A DNA stretch of 64,000 bases from Symbiodinium kawagutii (GCA_009767595.1 VSDK01006318.1:135092-199091); one strand, 5' to 3'. Positions 42,120-54,479 are shown, counted from the stretch's first letter. Made by a program: numbers and translations. Notes: generated by a model not told the origin, from the letters alone.

Positions 42120-42939
42120 GAGCAGTGGCCCTCTATTGATAAAGCCGAACGCAGGCTCAGTACTTCATTAATTACATAGATGTGAGACTTCTCGCCAAAT
42201 GCGTAGAGCAGGATTCTCAATCTCTGCAAATGGGGACTTTCTTGGCAGCAGCCATCATTGCAAATTGCAATGCTAAAGAATACCTAAGGCAAAAACATAA
42301 AACAGACTCTAGAATGTGCAAGGCCTCAATTTTTGGGATGTGAAGCTTTGGAAGAGAGAGTGCCCTAATTACAAGTTGTTCGTGATTTTATTGTTTGGGA
42401 AGTTTGGGATTGTTTCAAGATAGGGGTCATCAAGAGTCCAAGCCTGGGTGGTCTCCAAGATTTGAAGACTCAGCAACCACGCGGACGTTGTGATGGTTGG
42501 TTCTCTTAGATTTGACGACCAATTTTGGTTTCAGGGAGTCCTTGGCCGATAGTCAACTTACACTAAAATACCAGTTATCATCAGTTATCAATGACGTGAT
42601 GCAACCATAATTGATTAGTGAATCACCAACAAATCTAACCGGGGTCCGGTGCTACCAACAAAGTAACAAGCCGATTGTGCCATAACTAGTTAAGTGGATG
42701 GATCATGGGGTATCACTTTGCAAAAGTGTGAATCTGGTTACAGTTCCAGACAGGTGATCCCCCCAGTTGACCTGGATCACTACTCCTTCACAAAGCTAAG
42801 TTCACAAACCGAATTTCACACAACTCACCTAATCTAGATCGCTAATCATTCACCCACGCCGAACTTCACCAATCCTTCCATCCAGCACAACGATCTCCCC
42901 GGCAGGGCGCAGCTTCACCATCTCACGGTCCCATTCCAG

Positions 42940-43302
42940 AGCTGACGTCCTTCGTGGATGTGATCATGCAGCGACTGAGGTGGGGCCGTGGCGGTTGGCA
43001 GCCCCTGGTGGGGGCTGCTCTCAGGTGCTGTTGGAGTACCATGATCCACCTATGGGAGCAGATAATGGTTTGTCAATGGCTGGGGGTACCCCCAAAAATG
43101 GTTGGTTTATTCATTACTACAGATGGTACATGATGACTTCGAATTGACATCCGAATATGTTTTGAGATGGCTTATATCCACCAAGAAGATCCAAGAAGGA
43201 AATGTGGGAAGTCCTGCTGACGCTCGACTCCGCCAATGTTGTAAGCTGCTCAAATCTGAAGCCATGCAATGCAACATGTATGCAACGCATCCAGAACGAT
43301 AG
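42940..43302 (+). CDS. candidate two-exon region with a family B-like intron
   Basis: Exon 1 (42940-43024) lies between GTCCCATTCCAG and CTCAG|GTGCTG. The frame with 74% G/C at wobble reads LTSFVDVIMQRLRWGRGGWQ and PLVGAALR. Exon 2 (43123-43302) follows TATTCATTACTACAG and reads MVHDDFELTSEYVLRWLIST, then GNVGSPADARLRQCCKLLK, to TAG. The 98-nt intron between ends in a family B arm. Phase: exon 2 enters in phase 0, which the less biased frame of exon 1 (ending GGGCSQ) satisfies and the preferred frame does not. That conflict is unresolved. Confidence 0.33.
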
Positions 43303-44289
43303 GAAGGACACAGGGAATGATTCGTGAATCACAAAAGTGATTATTTTTGTTCTCAAGATTCAAGTCAGCGTTGCATGGTCCTTTATTGTGGATTATGCGA
43401 CTAATGTTCTTGGGCTTTCTAGGATCGTTTGAGCTTTTAGCAAGACCCATGGCAATTATTTTTGGATGCCTTGGAAACGACTCACATTAGTGGCCGATGA
43501 GTGGCCATTCCGTGATATCGCTTGGTTTCAGCTTGTAAGTTATATGTTTTGCAGAGTTCTATCGAGATCAACATTCTATCGGGAATACCTAAGCGAGCTA
43601 GTGAAAGGAATTTGTTTGGTTGAGGTCATTCAGCTACCTAACTTGTTTATCGGATGTGTTGTGCAAAGGAATGTTTGCTCCCTCATGGAAGTTTAAATCA
43701 CCACCAAGGAGTACCTACAGGGGATGGCGCAACTGGAGCTGTGAACAGTGCTACACTGGGCGTGCCAAATGAGCCATAGTGTCCCAAATCCAAAGGTACT
43801 TGTGTAGTGGCCATTTATCTCCCTTGCTTCCCAGCACCCCGGACTATTCACAAGTAATTATGATATGTGGGTTGTTTTGTTCTTCAAATAACAACTAAAA
43901 TAGTTCTTGCTCAAAAATGTGTCAATTCTGCATACGGAGAATGAACTTCATAGAACTGACATCACTAGATGTGTTCAAAATTGCCCCGGAGTTTGGCACT
44001 GCTTTTCCTGCAGGGAATGTGTCTATGCAGCTCGTTCACTTCTCACAAGAACCTATATTAAAGAAATAACCCTATAGTTATATTAAAGAAATAGCATTTG
44101 ATCTCCTTGGAGAAGTCACAAACTTGTTCCCAGGATCCTTTCATCTACTCGACAATCAGCAACCAAAATTTCGTTAATAGCCCAGCAGTCTGAGCATTCG
44201 GTACGCATCATTTGGTTTTTCAAATTAATTATCTAAATTATTCAAAGACATTGTTTAGTTCATTATGTGATTCACATCAGTTGGAAGGT

Positions 44290-44472
44290 TCAGATCAGCG
44301 GTGATCTTGACGACCACTCCCTTCCAGGAGCAAGTTGGGCAAGCTGCAACTGCAGGAAACCAAGCAGGTGGCGCAGGTGGAGGAGTCAACGAGTCGCTGA
44401 GGATGTTGCTGGTCACCAGCGGTAGCCCCCGGTCCTCCAACCAGGGCCCCATTGCCAGCCCACCTCCCTGGG
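44290..44472. other. GC3-rich exon-like island, strand undecided
   Basis: Plus: VILTTTPFQEQVGQAATAG, then VNESLRMLLVTSGSPRSSNQ and GPIASPPPW before CTGG|GTAAGC. Minus, sharing wobble positions: MGPWLEDRGLPLVTSNILSD, then PAWFPAVAACPTCSWKGV. Over the plus VNESL...IAS part 23 of 25 wobble bases are G or C. Donor on plus and acceptor CAGCTTACCCAG on minus are both plausible. Confidence 0.38.
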
Positions 44473-44519
44473 TAAGCTGATGGTGGGACCATGTTGGACC
44501 TGTTCGTCTTCACCAAGAG

Positions 44520-46340
44520 TTGAACTTTGAAAAACCTCTACGTTGGATTGGTGGGTTCCGAGCATGGGACCCCACACCTTGTTACTGTATAAGCTTCATC
44601 ATGGGCGGGAACGGCACTGAGCACCCACCACTCTAACATCAGCTTACGTCTGGGGGTTGATCATTGGTGTCCCAAACGACTATTTGGCATTTTGGAATAG
44701 CCATTTGACTAGCTTTAATTATCTATTTTTTTCAATTCTTTACTTATAGATAATTGTGTGTGTATACATATATATATATATACATATATTTACATGTACA
44801 TACATACTGATTGACCATACTTGGCACCCTGGTATATATGTGGTCTTTATTGTTGGTTGAACCGCCGTCATTGCCGACCACAAAGTCACGGACATCCAGG
44901 AGCACTTCCACACAGAAGAAATTCCGCTGCCTGCCTCTCCAGCACGCAGGCGCTACGGGAATTCTGATTTGGGGTGCTGGATGGTGCTGGTGTGCATCAT
45001 TCGTGGTTACTATGGTTATGAGATATCAGAATAACTTTGAATCACCATTTTCATAGGTGATTTAATCATGGCTAAATATCAACCACTATTGGGATCCAGA
45101 TGGATCCAGTATTGTCGTCATCATCATATTCTATTTATATAGTTTATGTACTGTAATGGATGTATCTATAATATATATATATATGTATGCACCATTTGCT
45201 CTTACCAATCATTATTAAGGTTGATTGTGCTCAATATAGTCGATATCACTGCTCTTCAACAATAATAGGGAATACCATGAGCCAGCTATACTGTTAAAGG
45301 TATATGTACACACATGTGTATCTGTATATTTATATACACATCATTCTTGTAGGTACGAACCACGATATACTGAATTAATCCCCAAAATTGTTTATATTTA
45401 TAATCCTACATTCATCAACCACGTTGATCAGTGTTGGCAAGTGTTGGCTATCGTTTGCCATTACAGTAACCACCAATAATCAGCAAATTACACCAACTAC
45501 TCATTTTGAAAATGATATGTTGATGATTATTGAGCATCACTCAAAAAACATCAGCAAGTAAGCATCAAAAGCCATCCAGTAGCCACCAAGTAACCACTCA
45601 TTGCTGGTTAATAAACGTGTTTTGCTGTGCTTGCTATGGGGAGAGACACCGGCTCCATGTTCCCTACATGGTGGGTTTAAGCTGGTTAATGATGGTCCTG
45701 CTGCCGCTTTGTAGCCTTGGTAGCACCCCAGGATGGGCAGTACAACATTGAGTACTAGTGGTTGAGTAATGATGGTTAGTAATTAGTTGTCAGTACTAGC
45801 GCTTGAGTAATGATAGTTGAGTAATGATGTACCAGCTATTAATTTAGCTGGTTAGTACTAGTGGTGCTAATAATGGTTGGCAATAGTGGTTGGTAGAGAT
45901 ATACTAGTCACGGGGTGAGTACAACATTGATGTTAATAGTGGTTGGTTATGTTTTGTGAGATGCGAAATTTGCTGGGTAGTACTCAACTAGTGGTCGGTG
46001 AGACCCGTGGTACAATTATTAGTGAGCTAGCATAACGGGATTATGAGTGATTAGTAATTAGTTGGCAGAGTTTATGTATAGAACTGGCTGTAGCCCTAGT
46101 GGACAGCTCTTCAGTCTTTATATATTAGTGATCAGAACTACAAGATCGCCATGTTTGGAGCGGGCCTCCAGCTATTGAGAACATATGGCCATGGGTCAAA
46201 ACCCTTTTTGACGCACCCTTTTTGAGTCTGAGCCACAGCATCAGCGGAAGCGGAAAACTGTGACGACTACGCGGTCGACTGACCGATACAACTCAAGGAG
46301 TATCTCAACCAAGTATTGGCCGCGATAGCTCCGAACAGCC
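44520..46340. other. no gene recognised; AGTACTAGTGGTTGAGTAATG minisatellite at 45740-46050
   Basis: AT-leaning, with scattered TATA microsatellites. The minisatellite part has degenerate TAGTACTAGTGGTTGAGTAA units. Confidence 0.5.
46183..46206 (+). mobile_element. family A MITE fragment
   Basis: Only the 5' end, ATATGGCCATGGGTCAAAAC, is present. Confidence 0.5.
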
Positions 46341-46357
46341 ACTCCAAAGTGCCCACA

Positions 46358-46986
46358 CTACAGGGGTTTGCCCCATCGCGTGGCCAACCCTCTTGTTGGA
46401 CACAAAGAAATGCCCGTCCAAACAGTGGCATCAAGCGAATTAGTGAACCTCGCTGTGGGAGGTGAAACTCTATATGCCTCAGCTAGGGTTCTGGAACGCT
46501 GAGTCACAGATAAGAAAAGCATACGTGTAAAATTTCCAGCATTGTGCCGGAAAACAACAAAAAGTTGAACTGTACCAGTATGGTGGCAAGACATGTTCTA
46601 TCTATGTGACGAAGTCAACACGGCTGACCCAAAGGCTTTCACGAATTTTCTGTCAACGTTCTTGGCCACTCTGTCGCGGTGAAAAGTGGAGCCAGCCAGT
46701 GTCATCGCAACCAAGAGTTTGACTGAGGCTCGCGGCCCTGCCCTGTCAGCCTGCTTTGACCACATACCCACAAGTCCGCCAGCTCATTGGAATTGCTGTG
46801 AACACACCTTGTGTCAACAAGGCAGAGAAAGCCCCACTGAAAAAATGTTCGCCAACTGATGCTGCTAAGACTCCACCAAGGAAAGACCAACCTTATGCCA
46901 GGCTCATGCATCCAGTTTGGAGGCCAGTAGGCTAGGCCGCGACTCAAATCAGTTTTCGAAGATGAAGAACGGCACCTTGCAAGCAA
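46358..46986 (-). other. open frames of uncertain status
   Basis: Minus frames 46358-46594 and 46702-46986 are ordinary in composition (for example TLAEAYRVSPPTARFTNS) but lack wobble bias and clear splice sites. Confidence 0.2.
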
Positions 46987-47116
46987 ATTGAAGTTCCCAT
47001 AGATGTGGGCCCGCGATCAATGACGCAACTCCATGGCACAGAGACCGTAGGTGAACCACTGTCCCAAGTCTCGGCCGGCACCGTCCCCCGCGACTGGTAC
47101 GGGCTTGGGCCCCGAG

Positions 47117-47228
47117 GCTGGGTCAAAACCCTGTACCCTTGGTTCCCCATCAATAGCTATTGTTTTCCCTATAATGGTTGGGTATGTCCCTAGAAAATTG
47201 GTCGGTGAATATTGACCCCTAGCCATAC
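47117..47228 (+). mobile_element. family A MITE
   Basis: GCTGGGTCAAAACCCTGTAC through CATTGTTTTCCCTATAAT-type interior to ATTGACCCCTAGCCATAC. Confidence 0.7.
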
Positions 47229-47345
47229 CATTCATTCCTTGCGGCGCCCGGAGCCTGTGCTTCGTCGAGGCGAGCCTCGGACCTGGGTCCTATGGGGCAG
47301 ACCAAGCCCAATTTGCCCACGGAGTCTCTTGCTGGCGCTGGTTGG
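47229..47345. other. GC-rich exon-like island next to family A
   Basis: Starts at the end of the MITE. The plus frame reads CGARSLCFVEASLGPGSYGA and DQAQFAHGVSCWRW, with the first 12 wobble bases all G or C. A minus frame (GLVCPIGPRSEARLDEAQAP) is also open. It passes into TTGGG repeats at 47341. Confidence 0.33.
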
Positions 47346-47875
47346 GTTGGTTGGGTTGGTTGGGTTTGTTGGGTTGGTGGGCTGATTGCTGGCGTTGGTA
47401 GCTGGGAATCAGAGATATCCACCCACAATCAACTCTTTGAGGTGAGTTGGCACCACTGATACCCAGGGGTTCTTTGTTTTGTTGTTTTGTATTCTCCGGG
47501 AATCAAACTGAATTAAATAACCAGTCCACTATGGTTGGGGGTGGGATTTGTTTCATGGCTCCATCACTGCAGAATCGTGAGCCAAAAGCTCGTGCCCAAA
47601 AAGAAGCTGGGGCATAGCCGTTTAATTCATTATGATATATGGTTGATGATGGTTGATATATTGTTAATTCGTGGTTGGTAATAGCGGATATACCGACGTC
47701 ATATGGCTACTATGGCTCATCGCCAACCCAAGAAATGGATTGAACATCCAAGCAGCCTGACTAGCAGCAGGTCGTTTATGGGGTGGCTTCACAGCCGGGC
47801 CACAGCCGCCAGGGTAGTGCTAGATCAGGTGTTGTTCTTTCGAGATATCTCCACTAGTGCTGGCTGCGTTTCTCA

Positions 47876-47924
<49 letters not shown>

Positions 47925-47952
47925 GCTGTTGGTGTTGTTGTCGTCGCCGTCG

Positions 47953-48000
<48 letters not shown>
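47876..48000 (+). repeat. (TTG)n array
   Basis: Two TTG blocks separated by CTGTTGGTGTTGTTGTCGTC. Confidence 0.97.
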
Positions 48001-48001
<1 letters not shown>

Positions 48002-48009
48002 GTGAATGC

Positions 48010-48280
48010 ATTGCATGCGTAGGTCTGTACACATGTATATATATATATATTCATTTATGTGTATTTATTTTTCTATTTCCATATATATATTTATATTATA
48101 GACACTATGAAGATATCTATGTACATAAAACGTTTTCCATATGAATAGCGATTGGGGTGGTGTGCATATATGTATTTATATATGTATATATATATATTGT
48201 ATAGATAGTAAGACAGATAGGTAGATAGTTAGCTAGCTCGCTAGGTAGGTAGATAGGTAGATAGACAGATAGATTTATAC
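48010..48280. repeat. AT and (GATA)/(GGTA) microsatellites
   Basis: TATATATA runs, then TAGATAGGTAGATAG. Confidence 0.88.
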
Positions 48281-49066
48281 GTTTTTGCATGCTAAGATAT
48301 ACTAAAAACAATGAGACGTGTGGATTTATGGCACAGATCACAAACAATTATGGCACACTGGAGCATGCCATTCAATCAGCACAAACCGTAGCTAGCGGCC
48401 CCCAACGCCTGCTGAGACCCAGGTTGCTTCGCGTGGCAATGACCCGGCAGATTTCCGAAGGCTCTTTATGGGGCAGGTTGCTGAATCTGAGAGATGTCTG
48501 AATCAAGCAATGATGGTTAGTTAATTCAGAATGATTGCCGAGCATTATTGATGGGGAATTATGATGGGGAATACCTGAAGCATTTCTGTATCTGAATAAT
48601 TGACGAGGAATTGATGGTTTGTGATGATGAAGAATGGTTCACAATGATTCGCACGAATACTATCCATTCTCCTCAGCCGTAATCTTAATGGTTGATAGTG
48701 GTGAGTGACTCTGAAAAATCGATACACAACTCCAGTTGCAATTCAAGCCCTGGGTCACTGTAGTAGAAGCTATATGACGCAGGATGATGTAAGACGATGA
48801 TGCAAGTACATGTTACATGCATGCAAACGCTCATATGTGTACCAATTTTGTGCCGACTTTCGCATTTACATACATTTATATTATGTACAATATTTACATT
48901 TATAAAATATATTTTATACACATTATAAATTTATATTTAGATAGTAATAGATGGATGTAAATGCCGTTCTCATGTCATGTGTACCATGTACATTGTGACT
49001 CCCCCTGTCACCCTTGGTACTACCATGGCTTCCCCCCGTGGCCCGCGGCCCAGTCTCCCTCTGCAG

Positions 49067-49156
49067 CACGTTGCCGGAGCTCACCGAGCTCTGGGACGCA
49101 CAGTCGGTGCCGCTGCGCCGCTGCCGGGTCCTGGAAACCGCCGAGTCGCGCTGCAG
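49067..49156 (+). CDS. GC3-rich internal exon candidate (best wobble bias)
   Basis: Acceptor CCCAGTCTCCCTCTGCAG is near ideal; the likely donor is CTGCAG|GCGAAG (GC type). The frame reads TLPELTELWDAQSVPLRRC and RVLETAESRC. 28 of 30 wobble bases are G or C, against roughly half in the other plus frames; the wobble-sharing minus frame is stopped by TGA. The exon is 90 nt with equal entry and exit phase. The surrounding sequence is satellite and AT-rich DNA. No family recognised. Confidence 0.55.
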
Positions 49157-49199
49157 GCGAAGCCGGTCACCCAGGGGGGGTCGCACAGCGCATGGTGAC

Positions 49200-49350
49200 G
49201 GGGGCTGGTGGATGACTGGTGGATGAATGGTTGGCTAATGGTTGGTTAATGGTTGGTTAAACTGTTGGGTAATGGTTGGTTTAGCTGATGGTTAATGGTT
49301 GGTTAAGCTACTGGTTATATAATGGTTAAGCTGATGGTGAACAAAGATAT
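49200..49350 (+). repeat. GGTTGGTTAATGGTTGGTTAA minisatellite
   Basis: Degenerate TGGTTGGTTAATGG units. Confidence 0.85.
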
Positions 49351-50215
49351 GCCAAGATGGGGTGATGAATGGGGATGATTCGCGTTGTTGGTTAGTGAGA
49401 TGGGGAATTGTGGTGAAAAATCCGTGCTGATATTGTTCGTGCTGAATAATGAGGTAATGATGGATGAGGATAAGTGATGGTTTAAAGTTGGGATGGATTG
49501 ACCATTTTTAAAAACGGTTGATATGCGTAAACGGTTGAAATGCGAGTGAACGAGACGTCATAGATAAGTGAATAGTAACCAGTGATAATCCTACTAGAAA
49601 GGTCCGCCTTAGGAATAGGCAAAACCCTGCAGAAACTGAGGCAACATGTTGTGACGAAGGAAGATATTATATTCCATGTTGGTTCCACTTCATTTTGGCG
49701 GTCGCTCACCTGGTACTCAAACTCGTGAATAGACAGTTGCACTACCAATGGTTCGTGATGAGAAAAGTTGGTTACCAGTGGGTGACAATGATCAATAATG
49801 GCTTTGCATATCGGCCAACTATCGTTGATCCTAGCTTGTATTGATCAATAGTGGAAGGTTGAAGGGGACAATAAGCAATCCACAATCAACAACTGGCTGT
49901 TACATGATATAATATATGCGGGACAGACGGATATACGGACTTGATTACAACCATGACGGAATGGCCGCTGACCAACTACTATAATAGGTTAAAGGATGGA
50001 TAGTTTTCACATCTTCACGACTCAACTGGCTTCAGGCAGCAGCTAGGTACTCAATTTTCCACTTGCAGTATTTGAAAATCTTTGCTACGCAAGTAGTGAC
50101 CTGTTCGTTGAAGCATCACTACCACAATCATTTTGTTGGATGGACACAAAGTGTGGGTCTATTGGTTCATGTGGAGATTCACTAATTAGTATAGCTATCA
50201 TTTGTTCCTTTCAGC

Positions 50216-50475
50216 ATCATAAACCATCATTTAACCATCATCATTAACCATCAATGAACCGTCATTTACCATCACTAACCATCAGCTATCATTGGGATCC
50301 ATCATCATGAATCATCAACCACGATGGACCATCAACCACCACCGTGAATCATGAACCGCCACGACAATAACCATCAATGACCATCTACCATCAAAAACAT
50401 TCAAAAACCATCAATGACGTCAACGACCATCAACAACCAGCAATGATCATCAACCAGCAATGATCATCAACCAGC
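50216..50475 (+). repeat. AACCATCAT minisatellite
   Basis: Degenerate 8-12 bp units AACCATCATTTAACCATCA. Confidence 0.85.
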
Positions 50476-50506
50476 CATGCTTGAAACAAGTGACACCCAC
50501 AAGCAG

Positions 50507-50571
50507 AGCCAAGCTGCTTGGGCCACGAGCTGCGAGGGAAGTCGCTCGTGCCTTGAACGACGCCTTTTCAG
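50507..50571 (+). CDS. possible small exon
   Basis: After CCCACAAGCAG and before TTTTCAG|GCCAAG (GC-type donor). It reads AKLLGPRAAREVARALNDAF. Moderate wobble bias. The frame stays open downstream to 50739, ending in hydrophobic YGYLVLMLIVPW next to copy C4. Confidence 0.3.
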
Positions 50572-50725
50572 GCCAAGCCGCCCAATCATCCCAAGCCAAT
50601 CATCAACGGGGTAGCCAGCTAGGCTGTTCATTGCTACTGGGTGATCAAGGCCAAAAGAAACAAGAGCAATGGCTAATAGTTCATAGGGTCGGCTATGGCT
50701 ACTTGGTGCTTATGCTAATTGTGCC

Positions 50726-50819
50726 CTGGTTGATGGTTTGATTGACATTTTTTCCCAGTAATTATTCGCAAACGGTTGGTTGACTAATATTTTTCAGAGG
50801 GGTTGAAGCCACCAACCAG
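50726..50819 (+). mobile_element. family C element (copy C4)
   Basis: 94 bp; ends CTGGTTGATGGTTTGA and TTGAAGCCACCAACCAG. The interior CAAACGGTTGGTTGACTAAT is shared with copy C3. GT and AG lie at the ends as in C1 and C2. Confidence 0.6.
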
Positions 50820-50879
50820 TGGCTGATAATAGTTAACAATCAGGGATAACAACTGACAATGATGGTTAAACAATTACTA

Positions 50880-50955
50880 GGTGGTGTTTTGATTGACATT
50901 TTGATTTTACCTAGTATTAACGAATGGTTGGTTGATTTGATTCATATTTTTTTGG
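50880..50955 (+). mobile_element. family C fragment
   Basis: GTTTTGATTGACATTTTGAT, then ACGAATGGTTGGTTGATTTG match the left two thirds of C4; the right end is lost. Confidence 0.4.
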
Positions 50956-51099
50956 TATGGATGAACGTTGCGTTCATTGATCACACTTGTTTGCATTGAT
51001 CCTTCAACTGCTTCTGGATCTTTCTTCCTTGAGGTTGATGAAGTTTCATACGTTTCGTTCTGCAATCGCCTGGAAAATGCCCAAAGCAAATCACATGTT

Positions 51100-52610
51100 G
51101 CATTTACTGTAGAATTTGGTGTTTTTATTCTAAGTTTTCATTTTTTGAATTGAGTGCTGAAGAAACATCCGCAAAAATTGTTTTCAAAATGATGGTTGGT
51201 TTTGATTCTGGTGGGAAAAATGATGAATTGTTGATGGTAGGTCAATCATCCCTCTCCAAGCCAAGATCAACAAGCCTCTCAGTTTTATCATAGCTGGCTA
51301 TTTACCTGCAAACGTGGCTGGTTTATTAGAAGATGGACCTCATCATTGCAGTTCTTGAACTTCGGCCTTCAAGTAATCCAGAATCCATTGTTCTATCCAT
51401 GGTTGGTTTAGTCCATGATGATTGCAGTTCAAATCATGCATTGATGTTTGAAGATCCATCATCATCACAGCCATCCCAATGACAGCTCCCATACGCCTGT
51501 AGAAGTGATTATGGTTCCTAGTTCAATTTTTTGAGTCGGCTACTCCATAAAGATGCGATACGCTCAGTAGGGTATGATCATCATTACCCAGGAATTAGGC
51601 AATGCAATATTCAGTATGGAGGTTTGTAGGGGGCGTATCATGGTTGAAAAAAATGAAAGAACAAAAATGCTGAAACTAGATCGTTGCCACTTCTTTTCAA
51701 GGCTTGATGGTATATTTCCCTTGATTATGAAAAGTCACTTGCTGCTTATGCTTTGCTGCTTGATACAGGATCCATGATCCATGGGAGCATTCTTACTATC
51801 GCCTCCGCTGGAAGGAATCCACTTTGTACCCCGGTTTGGTTCAGCCATGGCGCATCTCGGCTGCCTGTTGGGAAACCATTGATACAGCCGGATGTAGCAG
51901 GTTGCATCCCGAAAGGAAGGCTTGCCAGCTAGTGCAAGGGTGGAATTCACTGTTTTGGATACAGAGAGCAATGGTTTGATTCCAAAATTACCCATTCCCA
52001 GCGATGAGGGCTGAGAAAGACTTTGCAAGCTTGGGTGAAACCGTGCCCATATCAAAGTTTGGTTGATTGGACAAATACCGTGTCTCTATGTAATAGGTTC
52101 GGATGATGCACAGCGAGGTTCTGTTCTGTTTGAAGTCAAGAATTGTTTTGTTTCAGAAATGTACCTTCAGGCTTCGTGGTTTCCATGTTTCCATGTTCAG
52201 ATTGATCATAGTATTTCAAAGCTATGCAGCTATGCATGTCTGTTGTAAAATTATAAGCAAAAGCGTGATTCTGGTAGCTGATCCATGATGATCCATGATT
52301 CTGGGCACGCCATAGCCCCAGAACTCGGATCTGGGCAGTTGCTACCCTGGAACCACCATGAAAGCCCACTAAGGTGATCATCTCACCTGGAAGTAGCTTT
52401 GAGCCACATGGAGACAGGTGTCCATCATTTGTGGGTTCTCATGATTTGCGTTTTTGAAGGTGTTTCTCTACCCAGCAGCCTTTGTGCGTTTTCTGCAGGG
52501 GCGGTGTGCCCAATTCATGGATTATCCCATTGATCAAGACCAATCGTGGTCAAGCAATATGAAGTACTGACCAAATGCGCACTTTTTTTGGAGTCCTGGA
52601 AATGCACCAC
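51100..52610. other. no gene established
   Basis: Open pieces on both strands: minus 51735-52055, and plus near 51900-52015 reading LPASARVEFTVLDTESNGLI after a weak acceptor. None has enough support for a call. Confidence 0.35.
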
Positions 52611-52679
52611 ACTGGTTGAGTGCAACCTTGTGTGAAAGTAGTGTCAAACTGATCCGCCTTCCTGTCCAAAGCACCATGT

Positions 52680-52920
52680 ATATTTATATACATACATACA
52701 TACATACATACATTACATTACATTACATTACACTACACTACACTACACTACATTACATTGCATTACAATACATTACATTACATTACATTACATTGCATTA
52801 CATTACATTACATTACATTACTACATACATACATACATACATACATACATACATACATACATACATACATACATACATACATACATACATACATACATAC
52901 ATACATACATACATAATTAT
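52680..52920 (+). repeat. (CATA)n - (CATTA)n - (CATA)n compound microsatellite
   Basis: A pentanucleotide CATTA/CACTA block (about 52712-52822) sits symmetrically between two tetranucleotide CATA blocks. Confidence 0.95.
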
Positions 52921-53006
52921 ACATATACGTATTAATTTATATATATATGTTGACATTTGTATTTATACATATATACATGTATAAATACATATATTTCTAC
53001 TCTCAG

Positions 53007-53282
53007 AGAGACAAACTGTTCCGAACAAAAACACAGATGTGCCGAGTTGTTTCGCAAAGACTCTTGCAAGTTGCGAGGCTGCCCTATGAGCTGTACTACT
53101 TCTGGGAGGAGGTGATGGCAAACGAAAGCCAAGTGCTGATGAGTCATTGGAAGTACGGAAAGAAAGGCCCACCATGCGCGGCAAGGGGTTCGAGGGGGCC
53201 GTCCACTTGTGCGACTGGACGATTACCAGCCAACAATTGCTTCCGGACCTAGCAACCAGCACGCACTTCATGGATACGGGAT
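53007..53282 (+). CDS. exon-like region with a frame change, unknown protein
   Basis: After ATTTCTACTCTCAG the frame reads RDKLFRTKTQMCRVVSQRLL, then PYELYYFWEEVMANESQVLM. About 53155 the coding-like signal moves to another frame (GKGFEGAVHLCDWTITSQQL, then LLPDLATSTHFMDTGC). A strong GTAAGA donor lies at 53283. One lost base would explain the shift, or two transcripts or chance. The minus strand is open as well. Not recognised. Confidence 0.33.
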
Positions 53283-53673
53283 GTAAGACTGGGGGTGTCG
53301 CTAAAATTGAAGTAAATTCATGTAAATTCCTAGCGGCGCGCGGGATGAACACGGGGGGCGCAGGCGATAGAAGTCATCGGAGAGAATTGTTCAACATCGA
53401 GCCTTACATGATCCTTGGCTGCACGGGGTGGGCTGGCACCTTGAAATGGGGCCACCTCAAACCACGGAAGACTTTGGGATGAATGCTGAAATGCAGAGAA
53501 ATGCGTTTGGGACATGTATGCGGAAAAGCTCTATGACTATAGGTGCTTCATGAAGTTTATTAGCTAGATCTACCATGGATTTCCATGGACATATATGATA
53601 TGATATAGTAATATATATATATACTTATTTATTCATTCATTTATTTATTTGTTTGTTTATTTATTTGTTGTAG

Positions 53674-53982
53674 AGCACCCACATGTTTTGGTTGTCAAGC
53701 AAGTGCCACAATTGGCTTGGCGGTATCCATTGACCCAGCTGTCAAGGCAAAGATTCAGTCGATGCGCATAGCATGGGTGGAATCTCGTGGGTCAGACTGA
53801 GCATCTGATGGAGGGGGCAAAGTATTTGCTATGTCACTAGAACTAGCGGTTGGGAGGGAGCGATGAGCTTCGCCAGGGGGATCCCTAGATCCCTGGTTCG
53901 CTGGCGGCCCAGGATTTTGGACCCTGATGAGATCGATTGCCCCATCGCTTACATGTCTCAAGGCGACGCAGCACGACGAGAG
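53674..53982 (+). CDS. two phase-matched exon candidates
   Basis: Exon A (53674-53790) follows a long T-rich tract ending TTTGTTGTAG and reads APTCFGCQASATIGLAVSID, then VKAKIQSMRIAWVES, ending CGTGG|GTCAGA. Exon B (53913-53982) follows GCTGGCGGCCCAG, enters with the one base required and reads ILDPDEIDCPIAYMSQGDAA and RRE before GAGAG|GTATTC. An upstream piece ending YAEKLYDY at 53542 also fits the entry phase of exon A but has a stop shortly before it. No family recognised. Confidence 0.4.
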
Positions 53983-54139
53983 GTATTCACAAAGCCCAGG
54001 TCATGGCAGAAAGAAAGATCCCAAGCCTATGACTGCAAACAGATTAGTCAGCACAGGGGTCTGGAATTGGGGTATGACTCCTGTGCTAGAATCACATACG
54101 TGATGATCAGGATGATTGCTTGAAACATGGGCCCCTTGG

Positions 54140-54185
54140 GCCCCTGCAAAGAATACATATATATATATATATATATATACATACA
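54140..54185. repeat. (AT)n microsatellite
   Basis: Pure TA repeat. Confidence 0.9.
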
Positions 54186-54406
54186 GCAACGATTGCCCAT
54201 CCAGCACGCATTACTCCGTTCTGGAAGAGAATTGGATCAGTTGGCCATCAATCACCATGAATCCATCAGAGGTCATAGCAACTCACTAATTACTGTTTGA
54301 TCAGGAGTTCACCAACTACTCAATCACCAGCTATACCAAGTTCTATCAAGCCATGCCAACTACAATGCATCATCAAGCTATGCCAACTACAATGCATCAG
54401 ATCCCA

Positions 54407-54470
54407 AGGTCCCCCTGGAGGGTCTCCCTGGAGGGTCTCCCTGGAGGGTCTCCCTGGAGGCTTGGAGGAC
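54407..54470 (+). repeat. 15-bp minisatellite GGTCTCCCTGGAG
   Basis: Four near-perfect copies of CCCTGGAGGGTCTCC. Confidence 0.93.
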
Positions 54471-54479
54471 CTCTTTGGT

